Position numbers and translations under genes: made by a program | Origin: Microbacterium sp. LWH3-1.2 | GTDB lineage: Bacteria; Actinomycetota; Actinomycetes; Actinomycetales; Microbacteriaceae | DNA: 64,000 bases | Reading direction: 5' to 3' | Assembly (NCBI RefSeq): GCF_040675855.1 | Contig: NZ_JBEGIK010000001.1 | Location: forward strand, 2,232,001 to 2,296,000 | The notes under the pieces: generated by a model | What the model was told of the DNA's origin: nothing | What the model saw: only the letters and a program-made list of their open reading frames with translations | Database searches by the model: none | Part shown: positions 9,658 to 19,375 of the stretch, piece by piece | Layout: each line of letters starts with the position of its first letter | Numbering within the stretch: position 1 is the stretch's first letter

Positions 9658-9944
9658 GCCGTTCTCTCTGATAGACTGCTGCGGTCTCCGGTGCGTTCTG
9701 CACCGGATCGGAAAGTGGATCACATCCCACCCGCGCTTGCCGTTCCAGGCTACCGGGTCATGCACTCCGCCCCGACCGTTCCGCGGCCGGGGTAGCCGGC
9801 CGGGCGACCGGGCGGGAACTCCGTCACCGGAGAGGGTGCAGGAAGTCGGCGCTCGAAGCGTCTGACGGGTGGAGTGGATCTTCCTCCGCCCGCGACACGA
9901 CTGCGTGTCGCGGTGGTCCAGCCCACATACCCAAGGAGTTCCGC
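9658..9944 (+). promoter_or_regulatory. Leader region of the infC-rpmI-rplT operon
   Basis: A 287-base gene-free region. It has a -10-like TAGACT (9672-9677). A hairpin follows with 8-base arms TCCGGTGC/GCACCGGA (9687-9694, 9700-9707) and loop GTTCT. A GC-rich stretch lies at 9770-9830. A second hairpin with 9-base arms CGCGACACG/CGTGTCGCG (9891-9899, 9904-9912) and loop ACTG ends 20 bases before the ribosome binding site. Ribosomal-protein autoregulation by L20 is known for this operon in other bacteria. No match to the firmicute L20 leader was recognised. Confidence 0.5.

Positions 9945-9947
<3 letters not shown>
9933..9947 (+). promoter_or_regulatory. Ribosome binding site and ATC start codon of infC
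   Basis: A strong AAGGAG (9933-9938), a six-base spacer and ATC (9945-9947). No ATG, GTG or TTG sits at this spacing. The next in-frame GTG (9978) has no ribosome binding site and would cut off the conserved SDPRTNDRI head. Confidence 0.8.
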
Positions 9948-10619
<672 letters not shown>

Positions 10620-10689
10620 GCCCCACAGACTCCCGCACCGCGGGATACCGACTCCCGCCTGGGCGGGAAGTGAAACGAAGGAAGAAGAG

Positions 10690-10884
10690 ATGCCGAAGCA
10701 GAAGACCCACTCGGGCGCCAAGAAGCGCTTCAAGGTCACCGGCAGCGGGAAGCTCATGAAGCAGCAGGCGAACCTTCGCCACAACTTCGAGGGCAAGCCC
10801 AGCCGCCGCACCCGCCGCCTGTCGCAGGAGCAGGTCCTCGCCCCGGGCGACGCCAAGGTCGCGAAGAAGCTCCTCGGCCGCTGA
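10690..10884 (+). CDS. rpmI: 50S ribosomal protein L35
   Basis: A 64-residue, strongly basic L35 beginning [15 protein letters not shown] and containing [16 protein letters not shown]. It is a component of the large ribosomal subunit. It follows infC after 70 bases that hold a small CCCGCC/GGCGGG hairpin and an AGGAAGAAG ribosome binding site, and it precedes rplT in the universal infC-rpmI-rplT order. Confidence 0.98.
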   Translation: MPKQKTHSGAKKRFKVTGSGKLMKQQANLRHNFEGKPSRRTRRLSQEQVLAPGDAKVAKKLLGR

Positions 10885-10916
10885 CGCGCGCCGACGCAAG
10901 TTAGGAACATCAAGAA

Positions 10917-11300
10917 ATGGCTAGAGTCAAGCGGGCCGTCAACGCCCACAAGAAGCGTCGCGTCATCCTCGAGCGCGCCTCGGGTTACCGTGGCCAGCGT
11001 TCGCGCCTGTACCGCAAGGCGAAGGAGCAGGTCACCCACTCGCTCGTCTACGCGTACCGCGACCGTCGCAAGCGCAAGGGCGACTTCCGTCGCCTGTGGA
11101 TCCAGCGCATCAACGCCGCGGCCCGTCAGAACGGCATCACGTACAACCGCTTCATCCAGGGCCTCGGCCTCGCAGGCGTGCAGGTCGACCGCCGCATGCT
11201 CGCCGAGCTCGCGGTGAACGAGCCCAAGACGTTCGCGTCGCTCGTCCAGACCGCCAAGAAGGCCCTGCCCGAGAACGTCAACGCTCCCAAGAGCGCCTGA
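10917..11300 (+). CDS. rplT: 50S ribosomal protein L20
   Basis: A 127-residue L20, an early 23S rRNA assembly protein. It is recognised from [33 protein letters not shown] and the C-domain [19 protein letters not shown]. It is usually the autogenous repressor of this operon. A strong hairpin follows 19 bases after its stop, closing the operon. Confidence 0.98.
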   Translation: MARVKRAVNAHKKRRVILERASGYRGQRSRLYRKAKEQVTHSLVYAYRDRRKRKGDFRRLWIQRINAAARQNGITYNRFIQGLGLAGVQVDRRMLAELAVNEPKTFASLVQTAKKALPENVNAPKSA

Positions 11301-11319
11301 CCCGCGGCATCCGTCGCCT

Positions 11320-11357
11320 CGAAAGGGACGCCCTCCTTCACGAGGGCGTCCCTTTCG
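11320..11357 (+). terminator. Terminator of infC-rpmI-rplT
   Basis: Sixteen-base perfect arms (11320-11335 and 11342-11357) around CTTCAC. The stem ends in CCCTTTCG rather than a T-run, as is common for high-GC actinobacteria. Confidence 0.75.
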
Positions 11358-11415
11358 CATGTTCGCCGGCGGCGCACGGCGAGAAACGCATGCCGGAGAC
11401 CGGATGCCGCGACTC

Positions 11416-11421
11416 TAGACT
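11416..11421 (+). promoter_or_regulatory. -10 box of the RNA methyltransferase gene
   Basis: TAGACT, seven bases before GTG 11429; leaderless spacing. Confidence 0.5.
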
Positions 11422-11428
11422 GAGAGCC

Positions 11429-12229
11429 GTGCTCGAGAACCCTCGCTCTCCGCGTGTCCGCGCCGTCGCGAAGCTGACGAAGCGCAGCGCCCGTCAGGAG
11501 ACCGGCCTGTTCCTGCTGGAGGGTCCGCAGGCCGCGCGCGAGGCGCTCGCGTACCGGCCCGACACGCTCGTCGAGATCTTCGCCACGCCGAGCGCGCTCG
11601 AGAAGCACGACGATGTGCGCGACGCCGCGAAGGCAGCCGGACTCGAGGTCGTCTACACGACCGAGGCAGTCCTCGACGCGATGGCCGACACGGTGACGCC
11701 GCAGGGCATCGTCGCGGTCGCCCACCAGTCGCCCACATCCCTGCGCGACGTGTTCGCCGCCTCGCCGCGCCTCGTCGCGATCTGCGAGGAGGTGCGCGAC
11801 CCGGGCAACCTCGGCACCATCATCCGCGCGGCCGATGCCGCCGGGGCGGATGCCGTCGTGCTCACGGGGCGCACCGTGGACCCGTACAACCCCAAGGTCG
11901 TGCGTGCGACGACAGGGTCGCTCTTCCACGTGCCGGTCGCGGTCGGAGTCGATCTCGCCACAGCCGTCGAGAAGGCGCACGCGGCCCGCGTCCGGGTCGT
12001 CGCCGCCGATGTCGGGGGCGGGGACTTCCTCGCCTCGCGCGACGTGCTCGCCGAGCCCACGGCGTGGCTCTTCGGCAACGAGGCGCGCGGTCTTGAGGAA
12101 GACGCGCTCGCACTGGCCGACCTGTCGCTGCGGCTCCCGATCTACGGTGCGGCCGAGTCGCTGAACCTGGCCACCGCGGCGAGTGTCTGCCTGTACGAGA
12201 CCGCCTTCGCCCAGCGGGCCGCAGGCTGA
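11429..12229 (+). CDS. SpoU/TrmH-family RNA 2'-O-ribose methyltransferase
   Basis: A 266-residue SPOUT-fold methyltransferase expected to modify a ribose in 23S rRNA or tRNA. An N-terminal substrate-binding region (about 1-100) is followed by the catalytic domain. All three SPOUT motifs are present: EVRDPGNLGTIIRAADAAG (about 117), WLFGNEARGL (about 212) and LPIYGAAESLNLATAASV (about 235). The M. tuberculosis gene in the same place, next to rplT, is called tsnR. The exact target nucleotide cannot be read from sequence. The GTG start is chosen for the TAGACT box seven bases upstream. Confidence 0.88.
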   Translation: MLENPRSPRVRAVAKLTKRSARQETGLFLLEGPQAAREALAYRPDTLVEIFATPSALEKHDDVRDAAKAAGLEVVYTTEAVLDAMADTVTPQGIVAVAHQSPTSLRDVFAASPRLVAICEEVRDPGNLGTIIRAADAAGADAVVLTGRTVDPYNPKVVRATTGSLFHVPVAVGVDLATAVEKAHAARVRVVAADVGGGDFLASRDVLAEPTAWLFGNEARGLEEDALALADLSLRLPIYGAAESLNLATAASVCLYETAFAQRAAG

Positions 12230-12249
12230 ACAGTGCTCGTTCCTGCGCT

Positions 12250-12266
12250 GTTACAACACGGTAAAG
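12250..12266. promoter_or_regulatory. Small dyad upstream of the glutamate transporter
   Basis: TTAC-AACACG-GTAA inverted repeat within GTTACAACACGGTAAAG, about 40 bases upstream of the -10. It resembles, imperfectly, GTnAC-N6-GaAAC nitrogen-regulator sites. It is only a candidate operator. Confidence 0.3.
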
Positions 12267-12304
12267 ACGCGGCACGCTACTGGCAGTGCGGTCCTCGCCG
12301 GTCC

Positions 12305-12310
12305 TAGGGT
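12305..12310 (+). promoter_or_regulatory. -10 box of the gluABCD-like operon
   Basis: TAGGGT, six bases before ATG 12317; leaderless spacing. Confidence 0.5.
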
Positions 12311-12316
12311 GACGGT

Positions 12317-13108
12317 ATGACGACGCCCGATGACAGCACGCCGAAGACGTCGAACATCAACGTCCGTCGCGGCGACCCGCTGGTTCAGATCACCAACGTC
12401 CAGAAGCACTATGGCGACTTCCAGGCGCTGAAAGACATCGACCTCACCGTCAACCGCGGCGAGGTCGTCGTCGTGATCGGTCCCTCAGGATCCGGAAAGT
12501 CGACCCTGTGCCGCACCATCAACCGGCTCGAGACGATCACGAGCGGCACGATCACCATCGACGGCAAGGAGCTGCCGAAGGAGGGCAAGGGGCTGGCCGC
12601 GCTGCGCGCGGACGTCGGGATGGTGTTCCAGTCGTTCAACCTCTTCGCGCACCTGACGATCCTTGACAACGTCACGCTCGGCCCGATCAAGGTCAAGGGC
12701 ATGAAGAAGGCCGAGGCCGAGGCGCTGGCCAAGCGTCTGCTCGATCGCGTGGGCGTCGGTCATCAGGCAGCGAAGCTGCCGGCCCAGCTGTCGGGCGGTC
12801 AGCAGCAGCGCGTCGCCATCGCACGCGCGCTCGCGATGGAGCCGAAGGTCATGCTCTTCGACGAGCCGACGAGCGCCCTCGACCCGGAGATGATCAACGA
12901 GGTGCTCGACGTCATGGTCGGCCTGGCTCAGGACGGCATGACGATGATCGTCGTCACCCACGAGATGGGATTCGCGCGCAAGGCGGCCGACCGCGTGGTC
13001 TTCATGGCCGACGGCCAGATCGTGGAGGAGTCGACACCGGAGGAGTTCTTCACCCACCCGCGTTCGGATCGCGCGAAGGACTTCCTGTCGAAACTCCTCA
13101 CCCATTGA
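12317..13108 (+). CDS. gluA: Glutamate-type amino acid ABC transporter, ATPase
   Basis: A 263-residue ABC ATPase of the polar amino acid family. It powers import through the two permeases encoded downstream. Walker A is GPSGSGKST (about residue 55), the Q-loop is MVFQSFNLF, the ABC signature is [15 protein letters not shown] (about 157), Walker B is [14 protein letters not shown] and the switch His is in VTHEMGF. The first 20 residues are a hydrophilic extension. Gene order and similarity follow gluABCD of Corynebacterium; substrate preference for glutamate over other amino acids is inference. Confidence 0.9.
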   Translation: MTTPDDSTPKTSNINVRRGDPLVQITNVQKHYGDFQALKDIDLTVNRGEVVVVIGPSGSGKSTLCRTINRLETITSGTITIDGKELPKEGKGLAALRADVGMVFQSFNLFAHLTILDNVTLGPIKVKGMKKAEAEALAKRLLDRVGVGHQAAKLPAQLSGGQQQRVAIARALAMEPKVMLFDEPTSALDPEMINEVLDVMVGLAQDGMTMIVVTHEMGFARKAADRVVFMADGQIVEESTPEEFFTHPRSDRAKDFLSKLLTH

Positions 13109-13169
13109 TGTCCGCGCCTGCACCGGCGCGGCGAACGAAGAAACACACGCAACGGAGTTGGAGGATCAC

Positions 13170-14087
13170 ATGCGAAAGCTCAGGATGGGCGGGGCGCTCG
13201 CGGGAATCGCGATCGCGGCGCTCGCGCTGACGGCGTGCAACAGCGGCACCCCCGGCGCAACGTCGACGGAGGAGGGCGACGCCGGCGAAGAGGAGACCTC
13301 GAGCACGCCCTGGGAGGTGGCCACCGACGTCAGTATCGAGGGCAGCCCGACGTTCGACGCGATCTCGGAGCGCGGCTCGGTCAAAGTCGGCGTGAAGGAG
13401 GACCAGCCGGGTCTCGGCTACCTCGATCCCACCACCGGCGAGCGCACCGGCTTCGACGTCGACATCGCGCGCTGGATCGCCGCGTCGCTCGGCTACGACG
13501 AGGACCAGATCGAGTTCACGGCGATCCCGTCGGCCAACCGTGAGCAGGCCATCGTGAACGGCGACATCGACTACTACGTCGGCACTTATTCGATCACCGA
13601 CAAGCGCAAGGAGCAGATCTCCTTCGCCGGGCCGTACTTCATCACCGGCCAGGGTCTCCTCGTCGCCGCCGACAACGACGACATCGAGGGTCCGGACGAC
13701 CTCGCCGGCAAGAACGTCTGTTCGGCGACCGGATCGACCTCGATCCAGCGGATCAAGGACGAGTACCCGGAAGCCACCACCACCGAGTTCGACACGTACT
13801 CGCAGTGCGTCGAGCAGCTCAAGAGCGGCCAGGTGGACGCGGTTACCACCGACGAGGCGATCCTCATCGGCTACGCCGCGCAGGATCCCGACAACCTGAA
13901 GGTCGTCGGTGACGTGTTCAGCGAGGAGCGCTACGGCGTCGGCATCCAGAAGGGCGACACGGCGTTCGTCGAGTTCGTCAACACGATGTTCACCGACGGC
14001 GGCGACACCTGGCAAGCCATCTTCGAGAACAACCTCGGCGCCGCGGGTGTCGAGGGTGAGCAGCCGGACGTCGACCCGGTCGACTGA
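13170..14087 (+). CDS. gluB: Glutamate-type ABC transporter, lipoprotein binding subunit
   Basis: A 305-residue solute-binding lipoprotein. The signal peptide ends in the lipobox LTAC with Cys23 as the lipid anchor, followed by a Gly/Ser/Glu-rich linker. The family-3 binding fold starts near residue 65 (RGSVKVGVKEDQPGLGYLD). It delivers ligand to GluC/GluD at the membrane. A TTG at 13158 is also open, but the GGAGG at 13160-13164 is placed for ATG 13170. It is 61 bases downstream of gluA. Confidence 0.92.
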   Translation: MRKLRMGGALAGIAIAALALTACNSGTPGATSTEEGDAGEEETSSTPWEVATDVSIEGSPTFDAISERGSVKVGVKEDQPGLGYLDPTTGERTGFDVDIARWIAASLGYDEDQIEFTAIPSANREQAIVNGDIDYYVGTYSITDKRKEQISFAGPYFITGQGLLVAADNDDIEGPDDLAGKNVCSATGSTSIQRIKDEYPEATTTEFDTYSQCVEQLKSGQVDAVTTDEAILIGYAAQDPDNLKVVGDVFSEERYGVGIQKGDTAFVEFVNTMFTDGGDTWQAIFENNLGAAGVEGEQPDVDPVD

Positions 14088-14160
14088 GAACGGATGGTGG
14101 CGACATCCGGTGTGACATCCGGGTGCCGCCACCTCATCCGAGGAGGAGGAGGACGCGTCG

Positions 14161-14808
14161 GTGAACATCATCACGGACTATCCGGATCTGTGGCGCGACG
14201 CTCTCGTGGGCACTCTCGTGCTGTTCTTCGGCGGCGCGGTGATCGCGCTCATCCTGGGGGTCATCGTGGGCGCCATGAGGGTGTCGCCGATCCCGGTGGC
14301 GCGGGCGGTGGGCACCGTGTACGTGAACTGGATCCGCAACACCCCGCTCACGCTCGTGATGTTCTTCTTCGCATTCTGCGTGCCGCTCCTCCTGCCCGGT
14401 CGCGCGAACTTCCTCGTGCTGGCGGTCTGGGCGCTCGGCATCTACACGGCCACCTATGTGGCAGAGACGATCCGCTCCGGCATCAATACCGTGCCGGTCG
14501 GCCAGGCCGAGGCGGCCCGCGCTCTCGGGCTGACCTTCGGTCAGGTCATGTCGCTCATCGTGCTTCCGCAGGCGGCGCGCTCGGTCATCCCGCCCATGAT
14601 GAGCGTGTTCATCGCGCTGCTGAAGAACACGACGGTGGCTGCCGGCTTTTCGGTCGTGAATCTCGGCAACATCCGTGCGGAGATGAGCGAGAACGGTGAG
14701 AACCAGCTGCTCACGATCGTGTGGGTCATGGTGTTCTTCGTCGTGATGGTGCTGCTGCTCGCCTGGCTGCAGCGAGTACTCGAGAACCGATGGAGGGTGG
14801 CGCGATGA
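14161..14808 (+). CDS. gluC: Glutamate-type ABC transporter, permease
   Basis: A 215-residue HisM-type inner permease with about five membrane segments. The EAA loop that contacts the ATPase is at VGQAEAARALGLTFGQ (about residue 113). GTG start with a GAGGAGGAGGA ribosome binding site. It pairs with the next gene as a heterodimeric channel, and its stop overlaps the gluD start as ATGA. Confidence 0.9.
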   Translation: MNIITDYPDLWRDALVGTLVLFFGGAVIALILGVIVGAMRVSPIPVARAVGTVYVNWIRNTPLTLVMFFFAFCVPLLLPGRANFLVLAVWALGIYTATYVAETIRSGINTVPVGQAEAARALGLTFGQVMSLIVLPQAARSVIPPMMSVFIALLKNTTVAAGFSVVNLGNIRAEMSENGENQLLTIVWVMVFFVVMVLLLAWLQRVLENRWRVAR

Positions 14809-15722
14809 GTTCGGTGCTCTACGACGTCCCGGGTCCACGGGCGGTCATCCGCAACCGCATACTGGGCGCGATCACGGTGCTCGTCGTGCTCGCGGTCCTC
14901 GGCTGGGTGCTGTGGCGTTTCTGGGTGACCGGCCAGTTCACCCCCGAGAAGTGGTACGCGTTCACCTTCACGCGCATCTGGGAGCAGTTCGGGCTCGCGA
15001 CGCTGCGCACGCTCGCCGCGTTCGCCGTGGCATCCGTGGGTGCGATGATCCTCGGCTTCCTCCTCGCGATCGGCCGGCTGTCGGATCACGCGTGGGTGCG
15101 GATGCCCATCACCGGCATCACCGAGGTGTTCCGCGCTATCCCGGTGCTGATCTTCATGATCCTGCTGTATTACGGGCTCCCCGTGATCGGGATAAAGATG
15201 TCGTCCTATTGGGCGGTCGTCATCGCGCTGATCGCCTACAACGGCTCGGTGCTGGCCGAAGTCATCCGCGCCGGCGTGGAATCGCTGCCAAGGGGGCAGC
15301 GAGAGGCAGGCTACGCGATCGGCCTCCGCAAGGCCGGCGTCATGCGGTTGATCCTCATGCCGCAGGCCATCCGCGCCATGATGCCCGTCATCATCGCCCA
15401 GCTCGTGGTGACGCTGAAGGACACCGCCCTGGGCTTCATCATCACGTACCCCGAGCTGCTGTACTTCGCACGTCTGCTGGGGTCGAACGCCGTGCTCGGA
15501 TCGCCGCTGATCCCAGCCGCACTCGTCGCCGGAACGATCTACGTGGCCCTGTGCCTTGCCCTGTCCTACGTGGCGTACACCGTCGAGAAGCGGCTGCGGC
15601 GATCGCCGCGTGCCGTCGCGGTTGCCGGCGCGGGCGCGGCGCCCCAAGGCGGCACCGACACCGAGCTCATCGTCGCCCAGCGCGCTCTCGGTCCCGACGA
15701 TCCCAAGACCGGCGGCGGGTGA
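14805..15722 (+). CDS. gluD: Glutamate-type ABC transporter, permease
   Basis: A 305-residue permease, longer than GluC at both ends. The N-terminal membrane segment is at about 22-42. The core has about five helices with the EAA loop at PRGQREAGYAIGLRKAG (about 164). A cytoplasmic tail of about 40 residues is rich in Ala and Gly. Translation is coupled to gluC by the 4-base overlap. It is the last gene of the importer operon; pheS starts 46 bases later with its own promoter. Confidence 0.9.
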   Translation: MSSVLYDVPGPRAVIRNRILGAITVLVVLAVLGWVLWRFWVTGQFTPEKWYAFTFTRIWEQFGLATLRTLAAFAVASVGAMILGFLLAIGRLSDHAWVRMPITGITEVFRAIPVLIFMILLYYGLPVIGIKMSSYWAVVIALIAYNGSVLAEVIRAGVESLPRGQREAGYAIGLRKAGVMRLILMPQAIRAMMPVIIAQLVVTLKDTALGFIITYPELLYFARLLGSNAVLGSPLIPAALVAGTIYVALCLALSYVAYTVEKRLRRSPRAVAVAGAGAAPQGGTDTELIVAQRALGPDDPKTGGG

Positions 15723-15754
15723 CGCGCCGGCCGCGAGGGGCGGCGCGCCGTCGG

Positions 15755-15760
15755 TAGACT
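15755..15760 (+). promoter_or_regulatory. -10 box of pheS
   Basis: TAGACT, eight bases before GTG 15769; leaderless spacing. Confidence 0.45.
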
Positions 15761-15768
15761 CGTCTCTC

Positions 15769-16818
15769 GTGTCCGACGCTCCCGAAACCACCGAGATCAC
15801 GCCTGAGGCGGTGAACGCCGCCGTCGACGCCGCTCTCGAGGCCATCGCGGCTGCAGGCGACACCGCAGCTCTGAAGGCCGCCCGCTCCGCGCACTCCGCC
15901 GAGGGCTCGCCGCTGGCGAAGCTCAACGCTCGGCTGCGCGACGTGCCGAACGACAGGAAGGCCGAGTTCGGCAAGCTCGTCGGCCAGGCTCGCGGCCGCG
16001 TGAACCAGGCCTTCGCCGCCCGCGAGGAGGAGCTCGCCGCGGCCGAGACCGCCGCCAAGCTCGAGGCGGAGCGCGTCGACATCACAGCCCTCGCCGCCCG
16101 CGCGCGCGTCGGGGCGCGGCATCCGATCTCCCTCCTGCAGGAGCAGATCGCCGACATCTTCGTCGGGATGGGCTGGGAGATCGCAGAAGGCCCCGAGCTC
16201 GAGCACGAGTGGTTCAACTTCGACGCGCTGAACTTCGACGTCGACCACCCCGCGCGCCAGATGCAGGACACCTTCTTCGTCGACCCGGTGGAGCGTCACC
16301 TCGTGATGCGCACCCACACCAGTCCGGTCCAGGTGCGCTCCATGCTCGAGCGCGATCTGCCGCTGTACGTGCTGTGCCCGGGACGCGTGTACCGCACGGA
16401 CGAGTTCGACGCGACGCACCTGCCTGTCTTCACCCAGTTCGAGGGCATCGTCGTCGACAAGGGCATCACGATGGCCCACCTGAAGGGAACGCTCGACCAC
16501 GCCGCCAAGGTGCTGTTCGGTGCGGAGGCCAAGACGCGGTTCCGCGCGAACTTCTTCCCCTTCACCGAGCCGTCGGCAGAGCTCGACCTGTGGCACCCCA
16601 CGTTCAAGGGCGGCGCCCGATGGATCGAGTGGGGCGGTTGCGGCATGATCAACCCGAACGTGCTGCGGGCGGCGGGGATCGACCCGGAGGAGTACTCGGG
16701 CTTCGCGTTCGGGATGGGCATCGAGCGGACGCTGATGTTCCGCAGCGACGTCCAGGACATGCGCGACATGGCCGAGGGCGATGTCCGCTTCAGCGAGCAG
16801 TTCGGAATGGTGGTCTGA
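15769..16818 (+). CDS. pheS: Phenylalanyl-tRNA synthetase alpha subunit
   Basis: A 349-residue class II synthetase subunit that charges tRNA-Phe as an alpha2-beta2 tetramer with PheT. The N-terminal coiled-coil tRNA-binding arm spans about 15-105. The catalytic core follows: motif 1 near HPISLLQEQI, motif 2 in the PGRVYRTDEFDATH region, and motif 3 in FGMGIERTLMFRSDVQDMRD. GTG start with TAGACT eight bases upstream. The stop overlaps the pheT start in TGATG. No T-box or attenuator-like leader was seen. Confidence 0.97.
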   Translation: MSDAPETTEITPEAVNAAVDAALEAIAAAGDTAALKAARSAHSAEGSPLAKLNARLRDVPNDRKAEFGKLVGQARGRVNQAFAAREEELAAAETAAKLEAERVDITALAARARVGARHPISLLQEQIADIFVGMGWEIAEGPELEHEWFNFDALNFDVDHPARQMQDTFFVDPVERHLVMRTHTSPVQVRSMLERDLPLYVLCPGRVYRTDEFDATHLPVFTQFEGIVVDKGITMAHLKGTLDHAAKVLFGAEAKTRFRANFFPFTEPSAELDLWHPTFKGGARWIEWGGCGMINPNVLRAAGIDPEEYSGFAFGMGIERTLMFRSDVQDMRDMAEGDVRFSEQFGMVV

Positions 16819-19355
16819 TGCGCGTCCCGCTCTCATGGCTTCGTGAGTACGTCGACGTCCCTGCGGATGCTGCGCCCGAGGACGTCCTCGCGGCGCTCGT
16901 GCGCGTCGGGTTCGAAGAGGAGGACGTGCACCGCTTCGAGCTGCAGGGGCCGATCGTCGTGGGCGAGGTGCTCGAGTTCGTGGAGGAGCCGCAGTCCAAC
17001 GGCAAGACGATCCGATGGGTCCAGGTGCGTGTCGCGCCCGACGGCGAGACCGCCGCGGACGGCGGCGACGCGGTGCACGGCGTCGTGTGCGGTGCGCGCA
17101 ACTTCTTCGTCGGCGACAAGGTCGTGGTGACGCTGCCCGGCGCGGTGCTCCCCGGCCCGTTCCCGATCGCCGCGCGCAAGACCTACGGCCATGTATCGGA
17201 CGGCATGATCGCCTCGGCCCGCGAGCTGGGTCTCGGCGAAGAGCACAACGGGATCCTGCGCCTCGTGGAGCTCGGCATCGACGCGCCGGTCGGCACCGAC
17301 GCGATCGGCCTTCTCGGTCTCGACGACGTCGCCGTGGAGATCAACGTGACCCCCGACCGCGGCTATGCGCTGTCGATCCGCGGTGTCGCGCGTGAGTACT
17401 CGCACTCGACCGGTGCGGCGTTCCGTGACCCCGCCGATCGCGCGTGGGAAGAGCTCGCTCCGGGCTCCGGATTCCCGGTCAGCGCCGACGACCTCGCGCC
17501 GATCCGCGGCCGCGCCGGCGTCACCGAGTTCGTCGCGCGCGTGGTGCGCGACGTCGACCCCACCAAGCCCACCCCCGCCTGGATGATCGCGCGACTCTCG
17601 CTCGCGGGCATCCGCTCGCTCGGCATCCTCATCGACATCACCAACTACGTGATGCTCGAACTCGGCCAGCCGATCCACGGCTACGACCTCGACAAGCTGC
17701 AGGGCGGCATCACGGTGCGCCGTGCGACCCGCGGTGAGAAGCTCGAGACGCTCGACGGCAAGGTCCGCGCTCTCGATGTCGAGGACCTGCTCATCACCGA
17801 CGAGTCGGGGCCGATCGGCCTCGCCGGCGTCATGGGCGGCGGCACCACGGAGATGGGCGACGCGACCCGCAACGTGCTCATCGAAGCGGCCACCTTCGAC
17901 ACCGTGTCGATCGCGCGCACGGCTCGCCGGCATAAGCTGCCGAGCGAGGCATCCCGTCGCTTCGAACGCGGCGTCGACCCGCTCGTGCCGTTCGTCGCCG
18001 CGCGTCGCGTGGCCGACCTCATGGTCGAGTACGCCGGCGGCACGAGCGACGATGAATACGGCGCCGCGCTGTTCGCCGAGGTGTTCATCCCCGGCATCGA
18101 TCTGCCGCCGACGTTCGTGCAGCACCTCATCGGGGTCGACTACACGCCGAACCAGATCGAGGCCGCGCTGCGGCTGATCGGCTGCGAGGTCGTGGAGGCC
18201 GAGGACGACGCCGCCGGATGGCAGGTCATCCCGCCGTCGTGGCGTCCCGACCTCACCGACAAGTGGACGCTCGCTGAGGAAGTCGCCCGAATCGAGGGCT
18301 ACGACCGCATCCCGTCGGTGCTGCCCACGCCGCCGTCGGGCCGCGGCCTCACCGCCGCGCAGCAGGGCCGCCGTCGCGTGGCGAACGCGCTCGCCGCCGC
18401 CGGGTTCGTCGAGACACCGTCGTTCGGGTTCACCACCGAGGAGCAGAACGACCTGCACGGCTCGGCCTCGGGGCAGCACCTGCCGAGCGTCAGACTCGCG
18501 AACGCCCTCGACGGGCAGGCGCCGTTCCTGCGTCGTTCGCTCGTGCCCGGTCTGCTGCAGGTCGCGCATCGCAACGTGGCACGCGGCTTCACGGATCTCA
18601 CGCTCTTCGAGACCGGCGTGGTGTTCCTTCCGAAGCCGGGTGCGCAGTACGGCACCCCGTTCGTGCCGCCCTTGGCCGTGCGACCGGATGCGGCGACCCT
18701 GGCGGAGCTCGACGCCTCGATTCCGCCCCAGCACCGCCACGTCGCCGTCCTGCTCACGGGCAGCCTCGTCGCGAAGCAGCCCGGTGTCGCGCCCGTGACG
18801 GCGGAGCTCGCCGACGCCCTCGACGCGGTCCGCACGATCGCGGCGGCCGCGGGCGTCACGATCGACGTCGCGCAGGGTGAGCGCGCCGCGCTGCACCCTG
18901 GCCGTGCCGGCGTGCTGTCCGTCGACGGCACCGAGGTCGGCTACGTCGGTGAGCTGCTCCCCGCGGTGGCCGAGGCATCCGATCTCCCGGGACGCGTCCT
19001 CGTCGCCGAGCTCGATCTCGACCTCGTGCTCTCGCTCGCGGGCGAGAAGGTCGTCGCGGCGTCGCTGTCGGGCTTCCCGGCCGCGACGCAGGACGTGTCG
19101 CTCGTGCTCGGCGTCGACGTCCCGGCAGCCGAGGTGAGCGCCGCGCTCGTCACGGGTGCGGGGGAGCTGCTCGAGTCCGTCCGGCTGGTCGACGACTATC
19201 GCGGACGGGGCGTGCCCGAGGGGGAGAAGAGCCTGACGTTCGCGCTGCGCTTCCGCGCCCCCGACCGCACGCTCACGGCCGCCGAGGCGACCGAGGCGAA
19301 GCTCGCGGGCGTGGCAGTGGCGACCGAGCGTTTCGGGGCGACGCTGCGCGAGTAG
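16818..19355 (+). CDS. pheT: Phenylalanyl-tRNA synthetase beta subunit
   Basis: An 845-residue beta subunit with the full domain set. It starts with the B1 head MRVPLSWLREYVDV and an OB-fold tRNA-binding domain (about 40-165). Next are the B3/B4 editing region (PSEASRRFERGVDPLVP about 375-395) and the B5 domain. A catalytic-like domain (about 490-700) precedes the C-terminal anticodon-binding FDX-ACB domain (RLVDDYRGRGVPEGEKSLTF). It also edits mischarged Tyr-tRNA. It overlaps pheS by one base. Confidence 0.97.
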   Translation: MRVPLSWLREYVDVPADAAPEDVLAALVRVGFEEEDVHRFELQGPIVVGEVLEFVEEPQSNGKTIRWVQVRVAPDGETAADGGDAVHGVVCGARNFFVGDKVVVTLPGAVLPGPFPIAARKTYGHVSDGMIASARELGLGEEHNGILRLVELGIDAPVGTDAIGLLGLDDVAVEINVTPDRGYALSIRGVAREYSHSTGAAFRDPADRAWEELAPGSGFPVSADDLAPIRGRAGVTEFVARVVRDVDPTKPTPAWMIARLSLAGIRSLGILIDITNYVMLELGQPIHGYDLDKLQGGITVRRATRGEKLETLDGKVRALDVEDLLITDESGPIGLAGVMGGGTTEMGDATRNVLIEAATFDTVSIARTARRHKLPSEASRRFERGVDPLVPFVAARRVADLMVEYAGGTSDDEYGAALFAEVFIPGIDLPPTFVQHLIGVDYTPNQIEAALRLIGCEVVEAEDDAAGWQVIPPSWRPDLTDKWTLAEEVARIEGYDRIPSVLPTPPSGRGLTAAQQGRRRVANALAAAGFVETPSFGFTTEEQNDLHGSASGQHLPSVRLANALDGQAPFLRRSLVPGLLQVAHRNVARGFTDLTLFETGVVFLPKPGAQYGTPFVPPLAVRPDAATLAELDASIPPQHRHVAVLLTGSLVAKQPGVAPVTAELADALDAVRTIAAAAGVTIDVAQGERAALHPGRAGVLSVDGTEVGYVGELLPAVAEASDLPGRVLVAELDLDLVLSLAGEKVVAASLSGFPAATQDVSLVLGVDVPAAEVSAALVTGAGELLESVRLVDDYRGRGVPEGEKSLTFALRFRAPDRTLTAAEATEAKLAGVAVATERFGATLRE

Positions 19356-19375
19356 CATCCGTATCGGAGGGCACC

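Noticed and set aside
16833..19358. Long minus-strand open frame opposite pheT, and similar ones opposite argB-argD and recN
   Set aside because: High-GC shadow frames of well-recognised genes; no family similarity or start signals.
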